This document shows positions 10,117 to 19,120 of a stretch of DNA of 64,000 bases, one piece after another. The DNA comes from Rhodobacteraceae bacterium Alg238-R152 (lineage in GTDB: Bacteria; Pseudomonadota; Alphaproteobacteria; Rhodobacterales; Rhodobacteraceae). Below the pieces are notes generated by a model. That model searched no databases, was not told the DNA's origin, and saw only the letters and a list, made by a program, of their open reading frames with translations. Made by a program: the position numbers and the translations under genes. Location: positions 186,001 through 250,000 of the forward strand of contig UNRJ01000005.1 in the NCBI GenBank assembly GCA_900537125.1. The letters are read 5' to 3'. Every line of letters begins with the position of its first letter. The first letter of the stretch is position 1.

Positions 10117-11583
10117 TCACTCGTCGATATTGAGCGCCACAAACCGAGGCTCACCAGCGCGTCGCACCAGAAGCAACAAAGATTTGCGCCCTGCTTCTGT
10201 GGCTTCTTCAATCCGGCTTTCCAGATCGGCGATGGAGGTCAGTTTCTGCTGTCCTGCTTCGGTCAGAACGTCACCAGCCCGCAGGCCTTTTTCGTAGGCT
10301 TTTGACGTCTCGTCGACATTGCCGACAACCAGACCATCGGTGCTGTCTGACACCCCCAACTCAGCGCGCAATTCATCCGTGAGTTCCGTTACTGTCAAAC
10401 CCAGGATCTCTTTTTCCACGGGCTCCCCAGACGGCGCTTGCTGGCTCGCTGGCACCGCGCCTTCAGCTTCTTCGCGGCGACCAAGTGTGATTTTAAGTGT
10501 GACCTCACCGCCTTCACGCAGCACCACCATGTCGACAGTCTTGCCAACATTGGTGTTGCCTACGGTTCGCACCAGCCCACGCACATCATCCACCTTGTGG
10601 CCATCAAACGTCAGGATGACATCACCAGACAACACACCGCCTTCCATTGCCGGGCCTTCGGGCACATCAGTGACCATGGCGCCAGCTGCGGTTTTCAAAC
10701 CGTCAACCGCATCCACCATGTCTTCGGTCACATCCTGAATGCGCACCCCAAGCCAACCGCGACGGGTTTCGCCAAACTCTGTCAACTGATCAACGACTTT
10801 GGTGACAACATTGGACGCCATGGAAAAGCCGATGCCAATGGAACCGCCATTGGGGGACAGGATCGCGGTGTTCACACCAATCACCTCACCATCCATGTTA
10901 AACAGCGGGCCGCCGGAGTTGCCCCGATTGATCGCTGCGTCGGTCTGGATGTAGTCGTCATACGCACCAGACAGCGCGCGGCCGCGCTGCGAAACAATGC
11001 CCGCGGAGACCGAGAAGCCTTGGCCCAGCGGGTTGCCCATGGCCATGACCCAATCACCGACACGGGCGGTGTCACTGTTGCCAAACTCTACAAAGTCCAG
11101 CGGTTCATCAGATTCGACCTTCAAAAGCGCGATGTCGGTATTCTTATCCGTGCCAATCACCTTGGCTGGCAATTCACCACCTTCAAAGAACTCGATCAAT
11201 ATCTCATCCGCGCCTTCGATCACGTGGTTGTTCGTCACCACATAACCATCTGCGGAGATGACAAATCCTGAGCCAAGCGCGGAGGTGCGCCGTGGGCGAT
11301 CCCCTTCCTCTTGGCGGTCCTGGAATTCGCGGAAGAAATCTTCGAATGGGGAGCCTTCGGGCACAATGCCCTGCGGGCCATCGGTGCGACCGGCAACCAC
11401 GGTTGACGTGGTAATATTGACTACAGATGGGCTGATTTTATCAGCCAGATCGGCAAAGCTGTCCGGGCGGGCCTGCGCAATGGCGGTTTGGACCAACAGC
11501 ATTAGCGTGGTCAGAAACGCCAGCCCCGCGATACGCCAGCTTTGGTGCTGGGGATGGGTTTGCGTAAGGGTGTCAGAAAACAC
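10117..11583 (-). CDS. degP: DegP/HtrA-type periplasmic serine endoprotease (Do)
   Basis: 488 residues with a signal peptide or anchor (about 18-37), a trypsin-like domain with catalytic triad H120 (VVTNNHV), D150 (NTDIALLKV) and S223 (NRGNSGGPLFN), and two PDZ domains (about 285-375 and 395-485). It degrades or chaperones misfolded envelope proteins. The start is a GTG at 11583 with GGAGAA nine bases upstream. Nothing shows an RseA/sigma-E type operon. The exact paralog (DegP, DegQ or MucD) is not resolved. Confidence 0.94.
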   Translation of the reverse strand: MFSDTLTQTHPQHQSWRIAGLAFLTTLMLLVQTAIAQARPDSFADLADKISPSVVNITTSTVVAGRTDGPQGIVPEGSPFEDFFREFQDRQEEGDRPRRTSALGSGFVISADGYVVTNNHVIEGADEILIEFFEGGELPAKVIGTDKNTDIALLKVESDEPLDFVEFGNSDTARVGDWVMAMGNPLGQGFSVSAGIVSQRGRALSGAYDDYIQTDAAINRGNSGGPLFNMDGEVIGVNTAILSPNGGSIGIGFSMASNVVTKVVDQLTEFGETRRGWLGVRIQDVTEDMVDAVDGLKTAAGAMVTDVPEGPAMEGGVLSGDVILTFDGHKVDDVRGLVRTVGNTNVGKTVDMVVLREGGEVTLKITLGRREEAEGAVPASQQAPSGEPVEKEILGLTVTELTDELRAELGVSDSTDGLVVGNVDETSKAYEKGLRAGDVLTEAGQQKLTSIADLESRIEEATEAGRKSLLLLVRRAGEPRFVALNIDE

Positions 11584-11754
11584 TTTGGGTTCTCCTTTGG
11601 TGTATTTGAAACCTGCCGAGATATTCCCGGCTCATAAGGAGAAGTGTGGGCATTTCGCGCGGCGATAGCAACCACATGCGCGTCGCGCCGCCTAACATGC
11701 CTGTGATCGATCTGTGAGAAAAGTGAAGCAACAGCCATGGTCTGGCCACAGTGA

Positions 11755-12231
11755 TTAATGCACTGTGGCCGCTACCGGTGTCGATATCTCTGGGCGCGCG
11801 GGGGCAGCGCGTGCGACTTTGTTCAGGGCCATGCCAAACTCAGCAGCAAGACCGGCAAAACACAACGCCATATCCGGGCGCACCACCAAGGAGGCCAAAA
11901 GCGCCGCATCTTCTTGGTCTCCGCTTGCGCCGGCCTCGATCAAATGGGCAAACACCGCCTCATCTGCTCCCAAGCAGCGACAATGACAGCCATGACGGCA
12001 AAGTGTGCGGCGGCCAAATTGGCGCCCCACCTCCATCAGATCCTCAAAAACGCTTTTAACATTATGTGCGTGTTCAGGTCCGAGGCCAACGGTAAGAGAG
12101 GCCTCCAAATGTGCAATGCCAACCGGATCGCGGCCCCAGGACCGTAACCACCGCACAGCCAGCCGCTCCACATCCCCGAGGTCCTCGAGCAGACCAACGC
12201 GCTGCCCGCCTCTATGCAAAGCGCTGCTCAT
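11755..12231 (-). CDS. Cys-rich hypothetical protein linked to hemP
   Basis: 158 residues, mainly helical, no signal peptide. The striking element is the cluster LCRHGCHCRCLGADEAVF (about residues 77-94), with four Cys and two His in ten residues, which looks like a metal or heme ligand site. I do not recognise the family. Its ATG overlaps the hemP stop codon (ATGA), so it is translated from the hemP message and is probably involved in iron or heme handling, by context only. Confidence 0.75.
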   Translation of the reverse strand: MSSALHRGGQRVGLLEDLGDVERLAVRWLRSWGRDPVGIAHLEASLTVGLGPEHAHNVKSVFEDLMEVGRQFGRRTLCRHGCHCRCLGADEAVFAHLIEAGASGDQEDAALLASLVVRPDMALCFAGLAAEFGMALNKVARAAPARPEISTPVAATVH

Positions 12232-12386
12232 TTTGTCAGGATCAGTTTGCCAGCGCGGGTGATGCGCAGCGTGTAGAGCTGATCATTCAATTGGATATGT
12301 GCCAATCCATTTTCACCAGTCAATTGATTGGCGTCATGGAGGGGAAGCGCGTTTGCCATTTCGGGAGCTTGCATTTGCAGGGTCAT
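12228..12386 (-). CDS. hemP: Hemin uptake protein HemP
   Basis: 52 residues, decoded directly from the minus strand. The C-terminal half (LAHIQLNDQLYTLRITRAGK, then LILTK) is the HemP family core, which always ends in LRxTRxGKLILTK or close to it. HemP is a small protein found with heme-uptake genes and needed for heme receptor expression in some proteobacteria. GGAGAGTCCC precedes the ATG, and a perfect TTGACA lies at 12471-12476 on the minus strand without a clear -10. No TonB receptor or heme ABC transporter adjoins it. Confidence 0.88.
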   Translation of the reverse strand: MTLQMQAPEMANALPLHDANQLTGENGLAHIQLNDQLYTLRITRAGKLILTK

Positions 12387-12570
12387 GGGACTCTCCGTTG
12401 GTCCGTCTCAATGTGTTGGCTTCCCTGCTGGGTGGCTGCTGTAGGTATTTCTGATTGTTTTAGTCGGAATTGTCAACCCAGATTTTCCATCTGTATTACG
12501 CACAAATTCCATTTAATTTCCGACCTGCCGTCAGCACCCCCCAAGACGAGCGTGCCCACCCAAACAAGAA

Positions 12571-12593
12571 AGGCGCCCCAAGTTGGAGCGCCT
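12571..12593 (-). terminator. Terminator of the SLT lipoprotein gene
   Basis: AGGCGC and GCGCCT form a stem with inner CCAA/TTGG pairing. Read on the minus strand it is followed by CTTTCTTG, a weak T-tract, about 30 bases after the stop at 12623. Confidence 0.6.
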
Positions 12594-12622
12594 CACAAAG
12601 CAATCACGGGTTGGTGTTCAAT

Positions 12623-13210
12623 TTACCAAATCCGTGAACAGCTCTTCAGCTGCGCTTTATAGCGAGCAGAGCGATTCGCCACATCATCAGCCACGTTCAC
12701 CAACCACGTCTTGTTGCGGTATGTACCACGGGCGTAGCCGGTGTGACCCTCATGATAGTTCAGGTATTGTGCCCGTGCGTCGCTCAAAGACACGCCGTTG
12801 CGATCACGGGATTCGTGGAAGTACCACCCCATGAAATCAGACGCGTCTTTGATATCGTCGCGCTTTGCACCCCGATTGCGAGTTTCGCGGCGATATTGAT
12901 CCCAAGTGCCATCCAGCGCCTGTGCATAGCCGTAGGCGCTGCTCTGACGTCCCATTGGCAGAATGCCTAGGGCATATTTGTGTGGCGTACGGGCGTTGCC
13001 GATGAACTTGCTCTCCTGATAGAGCACAGCCATCTGCACGTGCACAGGCACGCCCCACTTGCGTTTGGTGGAATTGAAAGCCCGCTTGAAGTGCGGCTTC
13101 TCTTTCAGAATCGCACAGGCGTTGTCTAAATTACGGGGCGCACTGGTATCTTTCTGGCCGCAAGACGCGACCAGAACCACAGCCAATAGCGCGAAGAGAA
13201 CTCTGCTCAT
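12623..13210 (-). CDS. Lytic-transglycosylase-like lipoprotein
   Basis: 195 residues. The signal peptide ends in VASC (lipidated Cys17). The body resembles a lysozyme-like SLT fold: VQMAVLYQESKFIG supplies the probable catalytic Glu, SSAYGYAQALDGTWDQYR matches the G-Y-x-Q-a motif, and YLNYHEGHTGYARG replaces the usual YNAG motif. It should cut glycan strands from the outer membrane. It is a single transcription unit with its own terminator. Confidence 0.83.
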   Translation of the reverse strand: MSRVLFALLAVVLVASCGQKDTSAPRNLDNACAILKEKPHFKRAFNSTKRKWGVPVHVQMAVLYQESKFIGNARTPHKYALGILPMGRQSSAYGYAQALDGTWDQYRRETRNRGAKRDDIKDASDFMGWYFHESRDRNGVSLSDARAQYLNYHEGHTGYARGTYRNKTWLVNVADDVANRSARYKAQLKSCSRIW

Positions 13211-13285
13211 TTGCCTCTCGCTCGTTCTTTTGTTTTTTCTTACTTTAGCGGAGTTTCCCGCAAAGGGTAAATCACAAAGCAGCTG

Positions 13286-14167
13286 TCAGAGCAGCATTGT
13301 CAGCAAAATGGGCAAGCCGATTACGGAAACCAATGTTGACACAACAACGTAGCCAGCGACCGCATCGCTGTCGGCATCGTATTTTTCTGCCAAGAGGTAA
13401 GCTGTAACCGCGACTGGCATAGCCACTTGCAACACCAAGACACCAAAGAGAGTGCCCGTCAGGCCAAACGCCAATCCGATGCCCCACGCAATAGCTACGC
13501 ATATCACCAGCTTCACAACAGAAAGCCAAATGGCGGTCACAACTCGCCCTGGCGTCAGGCGTGCGACAGCCACGCCAAGTGTGATCAGCATCATCGGAAT
13601 GGCCATCTGGCCAATCAGATCAAGCGTGTTGGTCAAGAATTTTGGCGTTTCCCAATCCATCACCAGGAACACTGCCCCCAGAAGGGTGGCCCAAATCATG
13701 GGCTCCTTGATCATTTTGCCAAAAGCGCCCTCGCCCGCGACAATCCAAATACCCCAGGTGAAGGACAGGATCGCGGAAACCGCCAACATAACCACAGCGG
13801 CCTCAAGCCCTGGTTGACCAAAGGCAAACAGCGCCAAGGGAATACCAAGGTTGCCGGTATTGCCAAAGATCATGGGGGCTAAGTAGGTCCGCAAGCTGAG
13901 TCTCGCGGCTTTTAGAAGTGCCCAGCCAAGCCCCCCAACAACTATATAGGCCATTGTGCCTGCCAAAGTCAGCTTGGCAAGGTCTCCCAAATTGGCCTCG
14001 GTTTTCATCAATGCGGTGAAGATCAAACACGGTACCGCGAGGGTCATCGCGAGGCGGGTGACAAACTGAATGCGATACTCAAATCCGGCTTTCACCCAGG
14101 CAAAGCCTACCCCGGCCACAAGGAACACCGGCGCAACAATTTCCAGGACTGTTAAGATTAAGTTCAC
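13286..14167 (-). CDS. AEC-family (auxin efflux carrier type) transporter
   Basis: 293 residues, about ten hydrophobic helices in two halves. GNTGNLGIPLALFAFG (about residues 107-122) and ATLLGAVFLVMDWETP are typical AEC segments; the Asn/Gly-rich break is the crossover of the transport core. Family members export malate, malonate or similar organic acids. The substrate cannot be told from sequence. Monocistronic. Confidence 0.9.
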   Translation of the reverse strand: MNLILTVLEIVAPVFLVAGVGFAWVKAGFEYRIQFVTRLAMTLAVPCLIFTALMKTEANLGDLAKLTLAGTMAYIVVGGLGWALLKAARLSLRTYLAPMIFGNTGNLGIPLALFAFGQPGLEAAVVMLAVSAILSFTWGIWIVAGEGAFGKMIKEPMIWATLLGAVFLVMDWETPKFLTNTLDLIGQMAIPMMLITLGVAVARLTPGRVVTAIWLSVVKLVICVAIAWGIGLAFGLTGTLFGVLVLQVAMPVAVTAYLLAEKYDADSDAVAGYVVVSTLVSVIGLPILLTMLL

Positions 14168-14250
14168 AGACTGTTTCCTGTTAAATTTCGCCTAAAGTTG
14201 GACAAAGCCCCCTTGCAGCGTCTACCCTTGGGATGTAGGGGCTGCAATAC

Positions 14251-14577
14251 ATGCTAAAAACACGCGCGAAATATTACCTCGGTCAAGTTGTCCGTCACAG
14301 AAAGCACCCCTTTCGTGGTGTGGTCTTTGACGTGGACCCTGAGTTCTCCAATACAGATGAATGGTACGAGGCCATCCCGGAAGACAGCCGTCCGATCAAG
14401 GATCAGCCGTTTTATCACCTGTTGGCTGAGAATGACCAAAGTTACTATGTGGCGTATGTGTCTGAGCAAAACTTGATCGCCGATTATTCCGGCGAACCGG
14501 TGAGCCATCCGGATCTGGACGATATGTTTGGTCCGTTTGAAGACGGCGCCTATCCACTGCATTACGCGCTGAACTAA
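14251..14577 (+). CDS. hspQ: Heat shock protein HspQ (hemimethylated-DNA-binding YccV family)
   Basis: 108 residues covering one HspQ/YccV domain: YYLGQVVRHRKHPFRGVVFD, then DPEFSNTDEWYEAIP, QPFYHLLAENDQSYYVAYVS and a C-terminal HYALN. In enterobacteria HspQ is a heat-induced protein that stimulates the Lon protease and was first noted for hemimethylated DNA binding. An AGGGG box precedes the ATG. A bidirectional terminator follows. Confidence 0.93.
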   Translation: MLKTRAKYYLGQVVRHRKHPFRGVVFDVDPEFSNTDEWYEAIPEDSRPIKDQPFYHLLAENDQSYYVAYVSEQNLIADYSGEPVSHPDLDDMFGPFEDGAYPLHYALN

Positions 14578-14599
14578 GCGCACATCCAGAACGGATGGA

Positions 14600-14631
14600 A
14601 AACGCCGGGCGGCAAGGGTCCGGCGTTTTTT
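14600..14631. terminator. Bidirectional terminator between hspQ and rhodanese gene
   Basis: AAAACGCCGG and CCGGCGTTTTTT flank an 11-nt loop. It lies between convergent genes, with A- and T-runs on both sides, so it can stop transcription from either direction. Confidence 0.9.
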
Positions 14632-14636
14632 GATGT

Positions 14637-15023
14637 TTAATCGGTCACGATCGGCGCGCCGCGTTTCTTCCAGTTTGAAAAGCCGCCTTCCATTTCCGCA
14701 ATGTTGTCCACGCCCATATCCTGAAGCGCTTTGACAGAAAGAGCAGAGCGCCAAGCGCTGGCGCAGAACAGAATCAAGGTCTTGTCCGTGGCCAGAGCCT
14801 CTTTGTGATAAGGGCTGTCCGGCGCAATCCAAAACTCCAACATGCCACGCGGCGCATGAAAGGCTCCTTCGATGCGGCCTTCGCGGGCCAACTCTCGCGG
14901 GTCGCGAATATCAACAAACATCGCCTCACCTGCGGCCACCATGGTTTCAGCTTCCTCTTGACTAAGACTTCGGATGTCCGCTTTGGCCGCATCGACCAAC
15001 TCTTTGATTGGGGTTATGGGCAT
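14637..15023 (-). CDS. Rhodanese-like sulfurtransferase
   Basis: 128 residues, one rhodanese domain. AMFVDIRDPRELAREGRIEG is the conserved N-terminal signature (CH2A), and the catalytic loop is C87-ASAWRS, a six-residue loop consistent with sulfur transfer. It is downstream of the gamma-glutamyltransferase gene by four bases, so the two are probably co-transcribed, which would fit a role in cysteine or glutathione sulfur handling. Confidence 0.9.
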   Translation of the reverse strand: MPITPIKELVDAAKADIRSLSQEEAETMVAAGEAMFVDIRDPRELAREGRIEGAFHAPRGMLEFWIAPDSPYHKEALATDKTLILFCASAWRSALSVKALQDMGVDNIAEMEGGFSNWKKRGAPIVTD

Positions 15024-15027
15024 TGTG

Positions 15028-16605
15028 TCAGTATCCTATCGCTGCGCCGTCTTTGCGTGGATCAGACGCGCCTTCAAGCACACCGTTTTTGTGAATTCGG
15101 ATCGCTTGTGCGCCGCCAATTGGCATGTCGGGCACGACAATTTTGTGCCCCATGCCAGCCAGCTTCTGCTTCACCCCATCACTGTATCCACGCTCCATCT
15201 TCAACTCACCGTCCTCAATAAACGAACGCGGCGCATCCAACGCCGTTTGCGGGTCCATGCCAAAGTCTTCCATGTTTGTAATGACGCGCGCGTGACCATT
15301 GGGCTGATAGTGCCCTCCCATGACGCCAAATGGCATTTCCACGCGCCCCTCGCGGCGGATCATGCCGGGAATGATGGTGTGCATGGGGCGTTTGCCACCC
15401 GCCATTTCATTGGGGTGACCCTCGGTGAGCGTGAAACCTCCACCCCGGTTCTGCATCAGGATGCCAAATTTGTCAGATGCGATACCGGAGCCAAACGCGT
15501 GAAAAACGGAATAGATCATCGACACCGCCATGCCGTCTTTGTCCACCACGGACAGGTAGACTGTGTCTTTGTGCACTGCTTCGGTCAGGGGCGCAGCAGC
15601 AGCCATGGCGCGTTTTGGATCGATCAGTGCCGCAAGTTGATCCGCTGTATCTTGGGACAACATATGTGCGGTGCGGGACATGTGGTCAGGGTCCGCAATC
15701 AGGCGGTCGCGAGCATCATAGGCCAGCTTTGCTGCCTCTGCTTCGATATGCGTGCGCTCGGCACCAAACGGATCCATCGAGGCGAGATCAAAGTGCTTGA
15801 GGATATTCAGCAGCAGGATCGCCGTTGCACCCTGCCCGTTCGGCGGATGCTCCAACAGCTCTGCACCTTTGTAGGTCCCACCAACAGGGGTCGCGTCATT
15901 GCCCTCTGTGGCAGCAAAATCTTCCAACGTGTGCACGCCCCCCATAGAACGCAGGGTGGTCACCATGTCTTCAGCAATTTCGCCGGTATAAAAGGCATCC
16001 CGCCCCTGTGCGGCAACCCGGCGCAACACCTCTGCCTGCCCAGGCGCGCAGAAAATGTCACCTTTTTTCAGCGGCTTTCCATTTTTCAAATAGTGACGGC
16101 GACCGTGCCCCTGAAGATTGCGTTCGGTTTGCTGCCAATCAAACGCTGCTCGAGGGCCAACTGGAATGCCGTCTTCTGCATAGTGGATGACCGGCGCAAG
16201 ACTGTCTGCGATACCCAGCTTGCCGTATTTTTCAGAAAGCCTGCAAAAGCCGTCAATGGCGCCTGGAAGTGTCACCGCTTCGACGCCAAAGAGAGGGACT
16301 GCATCCAAGCCACGCGCGCGTAAATCCGCAGCATTTGCCGCAGCGGGCGCACGGCCGGAGCCGTTAAAGGCATGCACTTCATTGCTGCCAGCGGGAGACA
16401 CCAAGGTAAAACAATCACCACCAATGCCTGTGGAGGCGGGCTCACAAATGCCAAGCAATACGGACCCGGCGATGGCAGCATCCATGGCATTGCCACCCTG
16501 ACGCAGAATGTCCACAGCAACCTGCGCCGCCAACGGTGTGGAGGTGGCGCACATGCCATTGGTCGCCATCACTGGTGACCGGCCCGGAAAATGGAAATCT
16601 CGCAT
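15028..16605 (-). CDS. Gamma-glutamyltransferase family protein
   Basis: 525 residues of the Ntn-hydrolase GGT family. QGGNAMDAAIAGSVLLGICE and GIGGDCFTLV belong to the large subunit. Autocleavage is expected before T348 (HKDT-VYLSVVD), which becomes the catalytic N-terminal Thr. RGGGFTL and GGKRPMHTIIP come from the small subunit. No signal peptide is visible, unlike periplasmic Ggt, so it may be a cytoplasmic YwrD-like member. It could hydrolyse glutathione or gamma-glutamyl amides. First gene of a pair with the rhodanese. Confidence 0.9.
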   Translation of the reverse strand: MRDFHFPGRSPVMATNGMCATSTPLAAQVAVDILRQGGNAMDAAIAGSVLLGICEPASTGIGGDCFTLVSPAGSNEVHAFNGSGRAPAAANAADLRARGLDAVPLFGVEAVTLPGAIDGFCRLSEKYGKLGIADSLAPVIHYAEDGIPVGPRAAFDWQQTERNLQGHGRRHYLKNGKPLKKGDIFCAPGQAEVLRRVAAQGRDAFYTGEIAEDMVTTLRSMGGVHTLEDFAATEGNDATPVGGTYKGAELLEHPPNGQGATAILLLNILKHFDLASMDPFGAERTHIEAEAAKLAYDARDRLIADPDHMSRTAHMLSQDTADQLAALIDPKRAMAAAAPLTEAVHKDTVYLSVVDKDGMAVSMIYSVFHAFGSGIASDKFGILMQNRGGGFTLTEGHPNEMAGGKRPMHTIIPGMIRREGRVEMPFGVMGGHYQPNGHARVITNMEDFGMDPQTALDAPRSFIEDGELKMERGYSDGVKQKLAGMGHKIVVPDMPIGGAQAIRIHKNGVLEGASDPRKDGAAIGY

Positions 16606-16689
16606 GACGTCTCCCTAATTCACATGTGAAGTTTATCGGGAGATACGTGTGATGCAACCACTTGGACCGATCAGGGCACAAATGGTTGG

Positions 16690-17145
16690 TCAGTCAGGAA
16701 CGCGGAAACTCAATTCGTTGTGCCCGGTGGCGTGTCGTTGGTAGTCAATATCATGGGCCAAAGACCGTACAAGCCCCCAGCCAAACCCACCTTCAGGCAT
16801 GTCCAGAAGGTCACGATCTAAGTCTGGCATGACGCCGTCCGGCAATTGATTGTCTGGCATTTCGGCGCCATTGTCGCGCACTTCCACAAACCAGCATTGG
16901 TTCACGTAGTTACACGCGATCACTATCTGGCCGTCGATCCGGCCAGCAAGGGCATGTTCCACCACGTTGTTCAGCACTTCGGCCAGCACAATTTCAAGCA
17001 CACCGGCATTGCAGGCTGCAAACTCCTGCGCCGTCAATTTATGACGCAGGGTCTCAAGCGCATTGCGCACCTCCGTTGGGGTGCCCGTCAGCTCGATGTG
17101 GATATCAGCCTTTGGCTTAATCAATCTGGGGGGTGTCCCTAACAT
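16690..17145 (-). CDS. Anti-sigma-factor-type serine kinase (HATPase_c_2, RsbW-like)
   Basis: 151 residues with the GHKL ATP-binding elements in order: N box EVLNNVVEHA (about 56-65), G1 VRDNGAEMP (about 93-101), and G2 GGFGWGLVRSLAHD (about 118-131). Such proteins phosphorylate a STAS antagonist and bind a sigma factor or other target. The STAS gene lies immediately upstream, 12 bases away. No sigma factor or PP2C phosphatase is nearby, so the output is unknown. Confidence 0.9.
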   Translation of the reverse strand: MLGTPPRLIKPKADIHIELTGTPTEVRNALETLRHKLTAQEFAACNAGVLEIVLAEVLNNVVEHALAGRIDGQIVIACNYVNQCWFVEVRDNGAEMPDNQLPDGVMPDLDRDLLDMPEGGFGWGLVRSLAHDIDYQRHATGHNELSFRVPD

Positions 17146-17157
17146 CAGATCAAAACG

Positions 17158-17487
17158 TCAGACGACAAATGCGTCGTCTAAAGAATTATGAATTCGGAAC
17201 ACGGTGTCCATACGCGTCAACCGGAAAACTTTATCCACATTTTCGTTAAGGCCCGCCAATTCCAACGGGTTCTTGCCACCCAATTGTTTCATCGCGGCAA
17301 CAATCGCCCCCAAACCACTGGAGTCGATGAAGTCTACTTCCGACAGATTCAGAACCACACGGCCCGCGGCTGTGTCCGTTTCTTCGCGCATGCGATCTTT
17401 GAATTGAATAGCAACGGACGCATCAATGCGCGACTCGTGAACAGATACCACCAGGGCATCACCCTCTGCCTTACTCGACAGATTCAT
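17158..17487 (-). CDS. STAS-domain anti-sigma-factor antagonist (RsbV-like)
   Basis: 109 residues, a single STAS domain. The phosphorylation loop is VDFIDSSGLGAIVA (S56/S57), matching SpoIIAA/RsbV. A short hydrophobic start and NPLELAGLNENVDKVFRLT in the C-terminal half are typical. It is the first gene of the partner-switching pair with the HATPase gene and should be the substrate of that kinase. A GGAGACGTC stretch precedes the ATG. Confidence 0.92.
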   Translation of the reverse strand: MNLSSKAEGDALVVSVHESRIDASVAIQFKDRMREETDTAAGRVVLNLSEVDFIDSSGLGAIVAAMKQLGGKNPLELAGLNENVDKVFRLTRMDTVFRIHNSLDDAFVV

Positions 17488-17681
17488 ATGACGTCTCCTT
17501 CACCTTTCGTCCTTTGCTCAACCTAGGCCGCAATGGTTACCAATGTATGAGCATATCCCGTGGATCTACGGAATTGCGCAGTTGCCTCAGATAGCGCAAA
17601 GAACTTTGTAACATCCTTGCAAAGATTTTCAGGCAAGGCCAAGAGCAATTGGTGATGACGTGGCTGCGGAGGAGCAAAACC

Positions 17682-18854
17682 ATGAAAAAAGTAGTGATTG
17701 CAGGGGCGTCCAGAACACCCATGGGTGGATTTCAGGGCGCATTTGACGGTGTGGAAGCTGCTGAGCTAGGCGGTGCCGCGATTCGAGGCGCACTGGAAAA
17801 TGCAGGCGCGACGTCCGCAGATGAAGTCCTAATGGGCTGTGTTTTGCCAGCTGGTCAGGGCCAAGCGCCTGCGCGGCAAGCAGGATTTAAAGGTGGCCTT
17901 GGCGAAGAGGTGCCCGCCACAACGCTTAATAAAATGTGCGGCTCAGGCATGAAGGCCGCGATGATGGCGTTTGACAGCGTCGCACTTGGCGACCGGGATG
18001 TGATGATCGCGGGCGGTATGGAGAGCATGACCAACGCGCCGTACGTTTTGCCCAAAATGCGCGGCGGCGCACGGATTGGTCATCAGCAGGTGGTTGACCA
18101 CATGTTCCTTGATGGTCTGGAAGACGCCTATGACAAAGGCCGCCTGATGGGCACCTTTGCTGAAGATTGCGCCGAGAGCTTCCAATTCACCCGTGAGGCA
18201 CAAGATGAATACGCGCTGAAGTCTTTGTCCAACGCTTTGGAAGCACAGAAATCGGGTGCTTTTGAAGGCGAAATAGCAACCGTGACCCTGAAGACCCGCA
18301 AAGGGGATGTCGAGATTGCCACGGACGAACAGCCCGGCAATGCGCGTCCGGAGAAGATCCCGCAGCTGAAACCAGCCTTCCGCAAAGACGGCACAGTGAC
18401 CGCGGCCAACAGCTCGTCCATCTCAGATGGCGCAGCCGCGCTAGTGGTCGCCTCTGCAGAAGCTGCCGAAGCACAAGGGCTGAACGTCCGTGCAGAAATT
18501 GTTGGCCACGCCAGCCACGCACAGGCACCGGGCCTGTTCACAACAGCACCGGTGCCTGCCGCGCAGAAGCTGTTGGAGAAGATTGGCTGGAAAAAAGAAG
18601 ACGTCGATCTGTGGGAGGTCAACGAGGCCTTTGCCGTGGTGCCCATGGCCTTCATGCATGAAATGGGCCTGAGCCGTGACATTGTAAATGTGAACGGTGG
18701 TGCCTGTGCATTAGGTCACCCTATTGGCGCCTCTGGCGCTCGTATCATGGTGACTTTGCTGAATGCGCTGGAAAAACGCGGCTTGAAGCGCGGCATTGCA
18801 GCGATTTGCATTGGCGGCGGTGAAGGCACTGCGATCGCAATTGAGCTGACGTAA
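17682..18854 (+). CDS. phaA: Acetyl-CoA C-acetyltransferase (thiolase)
   Basis: 390 residues of biosynthetic thiolase type. Catalytic residues are C86 (LNKMCGSGMKA), H346 (ALGHPIGASGAR) and C376 (AAICIGGGEGTA), with NEAFAVV as the oxyanion segment. It condenses two acetyl-CoA, or cleaves acetoacetyl-CoA. The ATG follows GGAGGAGC by seven bases. No phaB or phaC adjoins it, so whether it serves PHB synthesis, amino-acid or ketone metabolism is open; the symbol is tentative. Confidence 0.9.
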   Translation: MKKVVIAGASRTPMGGFQGAFDGVEAAELGGAAIRGALENAGATSADEVLMGCVLPAGQGQAPARQAGFKGGLGEEVPATTLNKMCGSGMKAAMMAFDSVALGDRDVMIAGGMESMTNAPYVLPKMRGGARIGHQQVVDHMFLDGLEDAYDKGRLMGTFAEDCAESFQFTREAQDEYALKSLSNALEAQKSGAFEGEIATVTLKTRKGDVEIATDEQPGNARPEKIPQLKPAFRKDGTVTAANSSSISDGAAALVVASAEAAEAQGLNVRAEIVGHASHAQAPGLFTTAPVPAAQKLLEKIGWKKEDVDLWEVNEAFAVVPMAFMHEMGLSRDIVNVNGGACALGHPIGASGARIMVTLLNALEKRGLKRGIAAICIGGGEGTAIAIELT

Positions 18855-18876
18855 GAGCCACCCCATACAAGAATGC

Positions 18877-18909
18877 AAAACGCCGCGAGACCCTCTCCCG
18901 GCGTTTTTG
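18877..18909. terminator. Bidirectional terminator after thiolase gene
   Basis: AAAACGCCG and CGGCGTTTTTG pair across a 13-nt loop between the convergent thiolase and DUF2065 genes. Confidence 0.88.
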
Positions 18910-18919
18910 TTTTGCGCGG

Positions 18920-19120
18920 CTAAGCGCCCAGAGCTTTGGCAATCCAGACAACCAACACGCCCAGTGCCACGGCCATCAACCCCATGGTGCGGCGTTGGCC
19001 TTCGCTAAAGCTGCGCAGCATTTCCAGCAGTTCCTCAACAATAGAAGGGGCCAGTGCGTACACCAGCCCCTCCAAAACCAAGACCAGCCCAAAGGCCAGA
19101 AGTGCGGTTTCAACCATCAA
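18920..19120 (-). CDS. DUF2065 small membrane protein
   Basis: 66 residues with two transmembrane helices (about 5-25 and 46-64) separated by ELLEMLRSFSEGQRRTMGL. This is the DUF2065 family (YjeT-like), commonly next to hflC. Its ATG overlaps the hflC stop by four bases. The function is unknown, but genetic linkage suggests a role with the HflKC-FtsH complex. Confidence 0.88.
   Translation of the reverse strand: MMVETALLAFGLVLVLEGLVYALAPSIVEELLEMLRSFSEGQRRTMGLMAVALGVLVVWIAKALGA

Noticed and set aside
14974..16323. A 449-codon plus-strand open frame
   Set aside because: Antisense to the gamma-glutamyltransferase gene, which has all active-site motifs.
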